From NCBI GenBank assembly GCA_022452285.1, contig JAKUNG010000010.1, positions 1-64,000 of the forward strand: 64,000 bases of DNA, read 5' to 3'. The notes beneath the pieces were generated by a model, which saw only the letters and a list, made by a program, of their open reading frames with translations, was not told the DNA's origin and did not search any database. Positions within the stretch are counted from its first letter, which is position 1. Each line of letters begins with the position of its first letter. The translations under genes were made by a program, and so were the position numbers. Source of the stretch: Terriglobia bacterium. Lineage in GTDB: Bacteria; Acidobacteriota; Terriglobia; Versatilivoradales; Versatilivoraceae. Below are positions 1 through 8,358 of the stretch, in pieces.

Positions 1-484
1 CTAACCGTTTAAGACTCCCTTCAGCTTTTTGGAAAATAATCTCCTTGGTAAAAGTGATGGGTTTTTCTGCTAGAGTTGGAGATGCCTTGGTGGCAATGAT
101 GACCTGGTCACGCTTTCCAACAACACCTTTGCCCAGGGCAATTTCTGAGCCGCCTAAACCATAACCCTCAGCTGAATCGAAGAAGTTAATTCCAATGTCA
201 ATACAGTAACGGATTAATTTATGAGCCTCAGCATCGCCGCCTTCCCGGCTAAGATGTCTTCGGAATGCTGTTCCCTGGCAGAGCTTGGAAACATACAGGT
301 CAGAATGACCAAATTTCACTAAGTGGGAAGGACGGGTTGCCGGCGGGGCCGGCGGTGCGGCCTGTTCACAACCGGTCAGTCCACCCAGCATGGCTGTGCC
401 GGTGGCAGTTCCAAAAACCTTAAGAAACGTTCTTCTGTTTCCATGATGGGCCATGTATTCTGAAAATTGCAAGTGACGAGACAT
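1..484 (-). CDS. Aldo/keto reductase, Tat-exported, N-terminal part (cut by window edge)
   Basis: I translated this partial frame by hand from ATG at 482-484; it stays open to base 1, giving about 161 residues. The N-terminus has a twin-arginine signal (NRRTFLKVFG) running into a lipobox-like LTGC, then a Pro/Ala-rich linker. The aldo/keto reductase fold follows: a start like SHLVKFGHSDLYVSKLCQGT and the motif NFFDSAEGYGLGGSE, which carries the catalytic Asp and Tyr. The family uses NAD(P)H to reduce or oxidise carbonyls and sugars; a Tat signal implies export already folded with cofactor, perhaps lipid-anchored. An AAGG lies about 10 bases upstream of the ATG. G+C is about 50% by hand count (238 of 480 bases), somewhat above the neighbours. 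The catalytic Lys and His regions lie at or beyond the edge. The family call is good; the substrate is unknown. Confidence 0.85.
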   Translation of the reverse strand, partial: MSRHLQFSEYMAHHGNRRTFLKVFGTATGTAMLGGLTGCEQAAPPAPPATRPSHLVKFGHSDLYVSKLCQGTAFRRHLSREGGDAEAHKLIRYCIDIGINFFDSAEGYGLGGSEIALGKGVVGKRDQVIIATKASPTLAEKPITFTKEIIFQKAEGSLKRL

Positions 485-1006
485 CTGGATTTACCTTTCT
501 ATACGGCTGCCTTTTCTTGCTTTAAAGAAACCCACTTCTTTATTCAAAAGATTGTGGATGTTAACAAATTCGATAGCCACCCGAATAATGAAATTAATCA
601 AAAAGTTAGGAGTAGTTTGCGTCAAGGAAGATAAAAATGCAAGGCTCATTCTGAAAGAAATATCCAAAGGTCTGTTGGGGTTAGAAGACCTGTGAATGTA
701 TTTTCACAAAGCATGTTTGTTCACCAAAAAGCACAAATTATTGATCTGTTCTTGTAAACGCATGGGTCTGCTAACATTTCTTTGATTAGTGTACTTCCTA
801 TAGTCCATAAGACGATTCTGTCTTTATGAACGTTAATAGGAAACTTGCATTTTATCGAATCCTTTTAGAATGGAACCATGTTGCGTGCAAATCATGAAGA
901 TGGTACGGTTTTTCAATTACTCTTTCTCCTAATTTGGGTAAGGGGAATAGAACTCTCAGTTTGTTATTCTTGAAAGTAAATTGGTTTCATTAGAGGAGAA
1001 AATCCA
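485..1006. other. Intergenic stretch between divergent genes
   Basis: This 522-base gap separates the minus-strand aldo/keto reductase from the plus-strand sialidase-like gene, so it should hold promoters in both directions. I see no RNA gene and no convincing open frame. The only structure I noticed is an imperfect hairpin at 806-828 (CATAAGAC and GTCTTTATG, with one bulged base) without a T-tract. No confident -35/-10 pair stands out. Confidence 0.5.
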
Positions 1007-2158
1007 ATGAGATTCAATATTGTGGATGAAGGAATAGTTTGGAAAAATCCCTATCCTAACTTTAGAGCTATGGTTACATGGCATGGTCATACAGAGAATT
1101 TAGGTGGGGGACATCTAATCCATACAGCAAGGGTGGGAAAGACTAAGTTAGGATTGGATGGAAAGTGTGAAGTTTTACGTTCAAAAGATCATGGTAAGAC
1201 TTGGTTTCATACTAACTCACTTCTTGCTGACGAGTATATCGATCCCCAATTTGCATATTCCACGGCAACGCCCAAACTGACCAAGGATGGTACTCTTTGG
1301 GCAGCAGCGGGGAGGTGGCATTGGGTTGAGCCAGAGCATCCCCGATGGACAAAGGACAATGGTGGTTGGCTTTATTGTGAAAATTTTATCTGTCGTTCCC
1401 AAGATCAGGGTTATAAATGGTCAGAGCCTCAGTATATTAAGCCAAAACCTACTCCTGGAGCATTCCCAACGATAGCAACCTCTGTCAATGAACTTAGCTC
1501 CGGTGAGTTAATGATTATGTTTGAAAGTTTCTTTACAGAGACTGTTCAAGAAATGCAGCATGAGGTAAGTTCTCTTTTTAGTCGAGATGGGGGAGACAGT
1601 TGGGGAGAACAAACCCTTGTAGTCCATGATCCGAATGATCGGTTAATCTATTTTGATCCCCGTCCAGCCAAGTTGTCAGACGATCGATGGATCTGTTTTT
1701 TCTGGACTCATGACAAGAAAACTGACGAAGCCTTAAATACGACCATTGCTTATTCAGACGATGGTCGACATTGGTCCAAGCCGGAAGAATCAGTTCTGTG
1801 GGGCTTCCCTACCTTGCCCTTGGTTCTTCCTGATGGAAGACTACTTGCCGTTTACAACTACCGGCGTAACCCTCAAGGTATTCGCTGTGCCCTTAGTGAG
1901 AATAGTGGAAAGCACTGGGATATGGACAATGAGTATGTAATTTGGGATCAACAAACCAGACGAGTGACAGGTGAGTTAGCGAGTCAGGGGGAAAAAAGAG
2001 CTTGGGACGGAAGTTGTATGGCGGAAATGTTTACTTGGGATTTTGGAGTGCCCCATCCCACTCTGTTAGATGACGGTACCGTTCTAGTAACCTTTTATGC
2101 AACTGAGCTAGATCATGTTACTCATCAGCGATATGTTCGATTAAGCATAGATAAGTAA
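1007..2158 (+). CDS. Sialidase/neuraminidase-family beta-propeller protein (Asp-box repeats)
   Basis: This 383-residue protein has the hallmark Asp-box repeats S-x-D-x-G-x-x-W at about residues 59-66, 131-138, 192-199, 250-256 and 297-304, as in six-bladed sialidase propellers. The family includes exo-alpha-sialidases and related proteins of unknown substrate. No signal peptide or membrane segment is seen at the N-terminus (MRFNIVDEGI), so it is probably cytoplasmic, unlike secreted sialidases; it might act on imported oligosaccharides or small molecules. A strong ribosome site (AGGAG, about 993-999) supports the ATG start. I did not locate the full Arg triad and Tyr/Glu pair of true sialidases with confidence, so sialidase activity is not claimed. 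It stands alone and converges with the phosphoesterase gene. Confidence 0.85.
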   Translation: MRFNIVDEGIVWKNPYPNFRAMVTWHGHTENLGGGHLIHTARVGKTKLGLDGKCEVLRSKDHGKTWFHTNSLLADEYIDPQFAYSTATPKLTKDGTLWAAAGRWHWVEPEHPRWTKDNGGWLYCENFICRSQDQGYKWSEPQYIKPKPTPGAFPTIATSVNELSSGELMIMFESFFTETVQEMQHEVSSLFSRDGGDSWGEQTLVVHDPNDRLIYFDPRPAKLSDDRWICFFWTHDKKTDEALNTTIAYSDDGRHWSKPEESVLWGFPTLPLVLPDGRLLAVYNYRRNPQGIRCALSENSGKHWDMDNEYVIWDQQTRRVTGELASQGEKRAWDGSCMAEMFTWDFGVPHPTLLDDGTVLVTFYATELDHVTHQRYVRLSIDK

Positions 2159-2235
2159 CTATTAGTTGAGACGACTTTCTATTTAATGTTTTTCCACTTG
2201 ATTAAATCCTTTCAATTATAAAGACATTTGGATTA

Positions 2236-3579
2236 TTACTTTTTTTTGTGTGAAGAAAATGTATGTTCTGCAGGTATCTTTTCAACCAATCGATTAGGGC
2301 TATTTTCTTGCTTTATTATTTCGAAGGCGTCATATAATTGCCCAGTGGCAGTAATTGCTTGGTACTCTACTTTATTGTAAGTCACTGAAAGTTTTTGGAA
2401 AAGCTGGGTGTTTTCTCCAGCTCTGTCCATCCAATCTCTGGAACCGATCTCGTACATCTTAGGGCCACTAACAGAAACAACATATACAGTTCCACTTTGT
2501 TCATTGTGGGTGTTGATCCCTAAAGGAAGATTACGTCCTCTTGCGTAGCTATGGTCATGACCCTGTAAAACCATATCGACTCTATATTTGTCGAAAACAG
2601 GCTTCCAGAGTTTACGTAGTTCTGGATTATCACGTCCCTTAGCTGACGAATAAATTGGATGATGAAATGTTACAAAGGTCCATCGATTTGGATTGTTTTT
2701 TAAGACTTTTTCAAGCCAAATTTTCTGTTCCAGAGGTTTTTCGTTTGAGTTCAGAGCAATGATTCTAACTCCTTGGTAATCAATGAAATAGACAGTTTCT
2801 TTTAAGCTAGTTACTCCGTTAACAGGTAACCTGAAATGTGGTTTCCAAAGTTTTGAAACTCTGCGATTATTTTCTTTGTTTCTTGCATATTCATGGTTTC
2901 CTGGCACAGGGATACTAGGCATCATGGCATGAATCCATCCACCAGCTCGAAACCATTCCCCCCATTCTTGATCATTGTTTGCCTGGTTTACTAGGTCACC
3001 GGCATGAACAATGAATCGAGCTGAAGGGGCAGTTGAATAGGCTGCACGAATTGTTCGGGACCAAAGGGATAGGAGATTGTTTTGAGCATCTCCAAAATAG
3101 ATAAAAGTAAAAGGATCTGGACCTTTACTAGCAGTTCGGAAATGAAACCACTCACTCCATATGTCTCCACTGCCAACTCGGTATGCATAGAGGCTATTTG
3201 GACTCAATTGCGTAAAGTTAACAGAATGATGATGTGCTGGACCACTTTCTGTAACTACTAAAACCGTGTCCGCATGAAGACTTTTAGCTTTTTCTACGAA
3301 ATCAGGCGATGAATTTGCTGGACTGATCTCAGCAAAAGCTTTAGTAACTGAAGGATCAGTTCGCCAACTTATAGCCTGGCTATTAATAGGATCACCCTCC
3401 CAAGTAAGAATGATTCGATCTGGAATGACAGAGGGTTGAGGATTAGAAGCTGCTTCTTTTCGATTCTTTTCAGAAGAGTTTCCTTTGAAAACAGAGTTCA
3501 GAGTGAAAAAACAAAGTGTGACAATCATTATGTAGCCTAAGGAATTAAATCTTTTCCCCCTAGATTTTTTGGTTAACAT
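2236..3579 (-). CDS. Metallophosphoesterase, purple acid phosphatase-like, membrane-anchored or exported
   Basis: This 447-residue protein starts with a hydrophobic segment (residues 15-31). A fibronectin-III-like PAP N-domain follows (about 53-150; ILTWEGDPINSQAISWRTD is typical). The metallophosphoesterase core then has the ordered metal motifs GDAQNN (163-168), GDLVNQ (194-199), GNHEY (227-231), FHHPIY (305-310) and GHDHSYAR (340-347). The family hydrolyses phosphomonoesters or diesters with a two-metal centre. The second motif lacks the Tyr of canonical purple acid phosphatases (GDxxY), so it may not be a true purple enzyme. A strong Shine-Dalgarno (GAGGAGGAG) precedes the ATG. It likely acts outside the cytoplasm in phosphate scavenging (inference). 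Confidence 0.9.
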   Translation of the reverse strand: MLTKKSRGKRFNSLGYIMIVTLCFFTLNSVFKGNSSEKNRKEAASNPQPSVIPDRIILTWEGDPINSQAISWRTDPSVTKAFAEISPANSSPDFVEKAKSLHADTVLVVTESGPAHHHSVNFTQLSPNSLYAYRVGSGDIWSEWFHFRTASKGPDPFTFIYFGDAQNNLLSLWSRTIRAAYSTAPSARFIVHAGDLVNQANNDQEWGEWFRAGGWIHAMMPSIPVPGNHEYARNKENNRRVSKLWKPHFRLPVNGVTSLKETVYFIDYQGVRIIALNSNEKPLEQKIWLEKVLKNNPNRWTFVTFHHPIYSSAKGRDNPELRKLWKPVFDKYRVDMVLQGHDHSYARGRNLPLGINTHNEQSGTVYVVSVSGPKMYEIGSRDWMDRAGENTQLFQKLSVTYNKVEYQAITATGQLYDAFEIIKQENSPNRLVEKIPAEHTFSSHKKK

Positions 3580-3806
3580 TGATACTCCTCCTCAATCCTA
3601 CTTTCTCTAAAGAACTTGAGAGTGTAATGGGATGTTTTATGTAAGTGGGTAATGCTTAATTTTATTTCTGTTCTTAAACCTAAGAGCATTATATGATTTG
3701 TTTGTAACATATTCAGACAAAAATGCTTCGATTTTTAAAATCTTAAGTTCTGCTAATCATTCTATAGAGGAAACAAATTGATAGCTGAAGTGGAGAGAAC
3801 TTGATC

Positions 3807-4814
3807 ATGAGAGTTTTTGATAAGAAAAATCTACCAAAACGCAACACAAAATATCTTTGGATTTGCTTAGTCATTTGTTTTTTCATTTGGAGTTGTAGTT
3901 TGAAAAACTCTACAGAACCTAAAGTGTCTTTAGATGAAAAATTGACAAGTATCATCAATGGTCAGGAATTCGAGTTTGTAAAAGTTCCAGCTGGATTCTT
4001 CGAAATGGGTTTTAATAGTGATTTAATTAAAATACCAGGACACGTTGCAATCGAGCCAGTTCATAAAGTAGAAATCACACACTCCTTTCAAATTGGTAAA
4101 TATGAAGTAACAATGGAACAATGGGACGCTTTCATGGAAAGTAATCCTAGTCGGAGGAGTAATGCCTATGAAAAAGAAGTAAAAAAACTTCAGAAATTGG
4201 ATCCGGCTTACGTTGATAGTTGGACTATGCATTGGATGGATCGCAGTAAATCTGAAAATATTCCAGTAGATAGTGTAACTTGGGAAGAAGTGCAGGAGTT
4301 TGTCACTAAGTTAAATAATCAGGATTCAAAGTATCAGTACCGCCTTCCAACTGAAGCTGAATGGGAATACGCATGTCGAATTGGCATTCCAGAAACTTCT
4401 TCAGAGAAATTTGATGAAATTGCACATTGGTTTGGTAATGCAGGTAATGAATGGAAAGATAGAGACCTACCAACAGAACGCCTAGTTGGACCTAAAATGC
4501 CTTTACCAGTTGGAAGCAAGAAGCCGAACCTTCTAGGAATTTATGATATGCAAGGTAACGTTTGGGAATGGGTCCAAGATTGGTACGGACCTCATTCAAG
4601 TCAATCTAAAACGGATCCCAAAGGACCAACAGAATCAGAGGCAGAAGTTTTTGAATATCGAGGAGTGAAAACAGCAGGAAAGGTTTTTAAAGGCGGAAGT
4701 TGGCTAAGTTGGGGATTTATGGAGTCAGAACTTAATCCTGCCTACAGAGACCGAAGACCACCTAATTTTCGACATACAGACTTGGGTTTTAGGTTAATTC
4801 GCTTTCTCAAGTAA
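3807..4814 (+). CDS. SUMF1/FGE-fold lipoprotein without the formylglycine-generating cysteines
   Basis: The protein has 335 residues from ATG 3807. I prefer this start to TTG 3801 because GGAGAG at 3792-3797 sits 9 bases upstream of the ATG but only 3 from the TTG. The N-terminal hydrophobic stretch ends in a lipobox (FIWSC), suggesting a lipoprotein. The rest is the formylglycine-generating-enzyme fold: EVTMEQWDAFM, YRLPTEAEWEYACR, GIYDMQGNVWEWVQDWYG, KGGSW and LGFRLIR. In true FGE the segment after GGS(W/F) carries the two copper-binding active-site cysteines; here it reads GGSWLSWGFMESELNP, with none. It is therefore probably a non-FGE member, of the kind found as surface or ligand-binding domains. 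A hairpin terminator follows at 4872-4913. The substrate is unknown. Confidence 0.88.
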   Translation: MRVFDKKNLPKRNTKYLWICLVICFFIWSCSLKNSTEPKVSLDEKLTSIINGQEFEFVKVPAGFFEMGFNSDLIKIPGHVAIEPVHKVEITHSFQIGKYEVTMEQWDAFMESNPSRRSNAYEKEVKKLQKLDPAYVDSWTMHWMDRSKSENIPVDSVTWEEVQEFVTKLNNQDSKYQYRLPTEAEWEYACRIGIPETSSEKFDEIAHWFGNAGNEWKDRDLPTERLVGPKMPLPVGSKKPNLLGIYDMQGNVWEWVQDWYGPHSSQSKTDPKGPTESEAEVFEYRGVKTAGKVFKGGSWLSWGFMESELNPAYRDRRPPNFRHTDLGFRLIRFLK

Positions 4815-4871
4815 AAACCAAAAAGCTACTTTGAAGCATTTTTCAGTTTCTAAGACTACTTGGAATATTTT

Positions 4872-4913
4872 AAAAATCAGACTAGCTAATTAACACTTCT
4901 CAGTCTGATTTTT
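4872..4913. terminator. Hairpin terminator after the SUMF1-like gene
   Basis: A perfect 12-bp inverted repeat (AAAAATCAGACT at 4872-4883 and AGTCTGATTTTT at 4902-4913) encloses an 18-base loop, and a T-rich run follows. A-runs on one arm and T-runs on the other make it look bidirectional. It separates the SUMF1-like gene from the following module. Confidence 0.7.
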
Positions 4914-4977
4914 CTTTATTATTGCGAGTTATTTCATCTCACAATAAAATAGGTGGTATAAATTTAAAAAGGTTCTA

Positions 4978-7900
4978 TTGAATAATTTTGTTATGAAAAT
5001 TGACACTTGGAATTGTTTATCAAAACTTCTATTCGTCTTTATGTTGCTGTTATTGAATCAACGGGTATTAGGTGCCCAAGCAGATTCTAATGCAGCTATA
5101 GAGTTTTTTGAGACAAAAATACGACCCCTCTTGGCCACAAATTGTTATGAATGTCATGGCTCTCAATTACAACAAGGTAATCTTCGACTAGATTCTAGGG
5201 AAAGTATTCTTAAAGGAGGCACCCGAGGTTCAGCTATATCTCTGGAAAAACCACAGTCTAGTTGGCTTGTAAAAGCAGTTCAATATAAAGGTCTGCAAAT
5301 GCCTCCTTCAGGGCCTTTATCACCAGAGCAGGCAAAGGACATAGAACAATGGGTTGCAATGGGCATTCCATGGCCTGAACACTCAGTAAGTGAACAGGGT
5401 TCAAAGGGGGTTAATCAACTATATCAAAACATGGTTAAAGAGCACTGGGCTTTTCAACCTGTGACTAAAGTACAAACACCAGAATTTGGAATAAATGATG
5501 TAGTCCATCCTGTTGATCAATATATCTGGTCAAGTTTGAATAAAATAGGTTTGAAACCAAACCAGGTAGCGGCCCGTCAGATAATAGCCCGTCGACTATC
5601 GTTTGTGCTCCTTGGAATGCCTCCTGAGGTAGAGGTGGTTGATGAGTTTGTCCAAGATGAATCTCCAGAGGCTTATGAGAAGTTGGTTAGTCGCTTTTTG
5701 GCTTCTCCACACTTTGGAGAACATTGGGCAAGGCACTGGATGGATTTAATGCGGTTTGCTGAAACCTATGGCTTCGAATGGAACTATGAAATCCCATCCG
5801 CATGGAGGTATAGAGATTATCTAATTCGTGCTTTCAATCAAGATTTGCCGTTTAATAAATTGATTCGTGAACATATAGCCGGTGATCTTCTAGAAAAACC
5901 TAGGATTGACAGGGACCGGGGAGTTAATGAATCAATTATAGGTGCAGCATTTTTTCGATTAGGGGAAATGGGACATGATAACTGTGTGACTTTTAGGGAA
6001 ATGCGAACTGATGTAGTCGATAATCAGATTGATACTCTGACTAAGGCGTTTCAAGGTTTAACCGTAGCCTGTGCTCGTTGTCATGACCATAAAATAGACC
6101 CAATCCCTACTAAAGACTATTATGCTCTCTATGGAATCCTCAATAGCTCTAGACAAGTTTCTAGAACTCTTGATACGGGGGAATTGCACCAAAAACCCAA
6201 GGAGGTTCTGCTTAAAACCAAGGATCTAATTCGTAAGGAAATTGCTAGCCAGTGGATTTCTCAAAGCAAAGATATTTCGCGCTACCTACTATCAGCTCAG
6301 GCCATGCAGGACGGTCAGTACAATCGACAAAAAAAACCTTTTGTGAATCTTGATCAAAGTATATTAAAACATTGGATTAAAGTGCTAAGAAAGGAAAGTA
6401 CTGATTCTGAAGGTCTTCTTTTTCCTTGGACTGTAATTGCCTGTGAAACGAACCCATCTTCTGACCAAGTTAGAGGCGCCTGGATTAAATTAGGTACTCA
6501 ATACGAAGGTGAAATGGATTCACGTTTCCAATTCAACCAGAAAAATTTTCTAGATTTTGCAGATTTTCGATCTAACAGCCTGAATGGCTGGCATTCTGAT
6601 GGGTTGGGTATTGAAGGAGGATCAACCAGGGGAGGAGATCTAACTATACATGCAGTCGGAGACCAAATTGTCAAGAGTGTTCTACCTTCAGGGATTTTTA
6701 CCCATCGTATTTCAGACCGGCTTAATGGGGCGTTGCGTTCACCTTATTTACCCAAGGACAAAAACTTTATCAGTTTTGAAATAATGGGAGGAAAGTTAGC
6801 AGCTAGAAGAATGATAATTGATCATTGTATTATAGGAGATCACTATAAACTTCTAAACAGTGACCGCTTCTCTTGGGTAAAAATGCCAATAAAAGCTAAT
6901 AAGGAACCATTCCCAGTATATGTTGAACTTGTAACTAGATATGGAAATCCTCGGCTACCAGAACGACCTAAATTCGGTGACAATCCAGACCCTGAATTAC
7001 TGTCTAAGGTGGGTTCTTATTTTGGAGTGTCCAGGGTTGTTCTTCATGATGTGAATGAGACACCACGTCAGGATTTAGCACATATGGACCGTCTATTTAA
7101 TGGTCCTCCCCTTAATACACGTAAGGAATTAGCTGAACGATACCAGTTGATTTGCCATCAGGCTTTAGTTGCCTGGTCGGAAGGACGAGCTACGGATCAA
7201 GATGTACGTTGGATTGATTGGCTTGTTCGCAATAATTTATTAAGAAACTTTAGGAAAGTTACGACTCAACTAGATGAATTGGTTCAGATTTATCGGGATA
7301 CCGAATCTAAGCTTTCAGACCCAAAACTGATTAGTTCTATGGCCGATTTAGATCCTGGATTTGATGTTTCCCTGCTGGAGAAAGGAGATGTTAAACGTCC
7401 AGGTGATCAAGTGCCCCGAGGTTATCTTTCTTATTTAAATAATTCTCCCCAGAAAATTAAAAGTTCAGGTAGCGGTCGGAGAGAACTAGCTGAAATTATA
7501 GCCTCAGACCGTAATCCCTTGACGGCACGGGTAATGGTTAATAGGCTTTGGTACCATATTTTTGGTTCTGGGATAGTTGAGACTGTAGATAATTTTGGTC
7601 GGTTTGGTGGTGAACCATCCCATCCGGAACTGTTGGATTATCTGTCTAATCGCTTCATCAGTGATGGTTGGTCAATCAAAAAGTTACTTCGGTTTTTAGT
7701 ACTCTCTGCAACCTTCCAGCAGTCAAATCAAACTTCAGTGAAAGCTATTAAGCTAGACCCCAAGAACCGAATGCTTCACCATTATCCACTTCGTCGTTTA
7801 AGAGCCGAAGCAATTAGAGACTCTATCCTTGCCACTTCGGGTCGACTTCAGGCTAATTTTTTTGGTCCTAGTATCCAGCCTTTTAGAAAAAATCCTAATG

Positions 7901-8349
7901 ATTACCGTAAATTAATGTCTGGACCCTTAGATGGTGAAGGACGTCGAAGTCTTTATCTAAAGGTTACCCGCATGGAAGGTCCCCAGTTTCTAGAACTTTT
8001 TGATTTTCCCCTACCCTCAGTCACTCGAGGTCGAAGGGATACTACCAATGTGGCTTCTCAGGCACTGGCTCTTCTAAATGATGATTTTGTGATTGGGCAA
8101 GCAGAATTTTGGGCAGACCGTCTTTTAAATTTTCCCAATCAAACAGTTGAGCAACGTGTAGAAAAAATGTTTAGAACTGCACTTGGTCGTAGTCCTAAAG
8201 ATTCAGAGCTGGTAAGATTTAAGTACCTAGTTGTACAATTAGGTGATTTGCATGGAATTACTCAAGAGGATCTGTTGAAATCACGAGAAGTGTGGAAGGA
8301 TTTGGCACACTCGATTTTCAATTTAAAGGAAATGATTTATATTCAATGA
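4978..8349 (+). CDS. PSCyt1-DUF1549-DUF1553 heme protein (module 1)
   Basis: This 1123-residue exported protein carries a signal or membrane segment (about 15-33). An N-terminal planctomycete-type cytochrome domain has heme motif CYECH (C56, C59, H60), with the family pattern LQQGNLRLDSRESILKGG and MPP. DUF1549 follows (about 165-375) with CARCHDHKIDP (C365, C368, H369), then a 400-residue insert I cannot assign, then DUF1553 (about 833-1100; NPLTARVMVNRLWYHIFG), ending in the usual NLKEMIYIQ. The family is common in Planctomycetota and relatives and has no established reaction; surface electron transfer or polymer breakdown has been suggested. The start is TTG 4978, with AAGG about 5 bases upstream; ATG 4993 is an alternative but lies about 20 bases from that site. 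Its DUF1501 partner begins 9 bases downstream. Confidence 0.9.
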   Translation: MNNFVMKIDTWNCLSKLLFVFMLLLLNQRVLGAQADSNAAIEFFETKIRPLLATNCYECHGSQLQQGNLRLDSRESILKGGTRGSAISLEKPQSSWLVKAVQYKGLQMPPSGPLSPEQAKDIEQWVAMGIPWPEHSVSEQGSKGVNQLYQNMVKEHWAFQPVTKVQTPEFGINDVVHPVDQYIWSSLNKIGLKPNQVAARQIIARRLSFVLLGMPPEVEVVDEFVQDESPEAYEKLVSRFLASPHFGEHWARHWMDLMRFAETYGFEWNYEIPSAWRYRDYLIRAFNQDLPFNKLIREHIAGDLLEKPRIDRDRGVNESIIGAAFFRLGEMGHDNCVTFREMRTDVVDNQIDTLTKAFQGLTVACARCHDHKIDPIPTKDYYALYGILNSSRQVSRTLDTGELHQKPKEVLLKTKDLIRKEIASQWISQSKDISRYLLSAQAMQDGQYNRQKKPFVNLDQSILKHWIKVLRKESTDSEGLLFPWTVIACETNPSSDQVRGAWIKLGTQYEGEMDSRFQFNQKNFLDFADFRSNSLNGWHSDGLGIEGGSTRGGDLTIHAVGDQIVKSVLPSGIFTHRISDRLNGALRSPYLPKDKNFISFEIMGGKLAARRMIIDHCIIGDHYKLLNSDRFSWVKMPIKANKEPFPVYVELVTRYGNPRLPERPKFGDNPDPELLSKVGSYFGVSRVVLHDVNETPRQDLAHMDRLFNGPPLNTRKELAERYQLICHQALVAWSEGRATDQDVRWIDWLVRNNLLRNFRKVTTQLDELVQIYRDTESKLSDPKLISSMADLDPGFDVSLLEKGDVKRPGDQVPRGYLSYLNNSPQKIKSSGSGRRELAEIIASDRNPLTARVMVNRLWYHIFGSGIVETVDNFGRFGGEPSHPELLDYLSNRFISDGWSIKKLLRFLVLSATFQQSNQTSVKAIKLDPKNRMLHHYPLRRLRAEAIRDSILATSGRLQANFFGPSIQPFRKNPNDYRKLMSGPLDGEGRRSLYLKVTRMEGPQFLELFDFPLPSVTRGRRDTTNVASQALALLNDDFVIGQAEFWADRLLNFPNQTVEQRVEKMFRTALGRSPKDSELVRFKYLVVQLGDLHGITQEDLLKSREVWKDLAHSIFNLKEMIYIQ

Positions 8350-8358
8350 GGCAATCTA

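Noticed and set aside
806-828. Imperfect hairpin in the 485-1006 gap as a possible terminator or small RNA
   Set aside because: One bulge, short stem and no T-tract; not enough to call.
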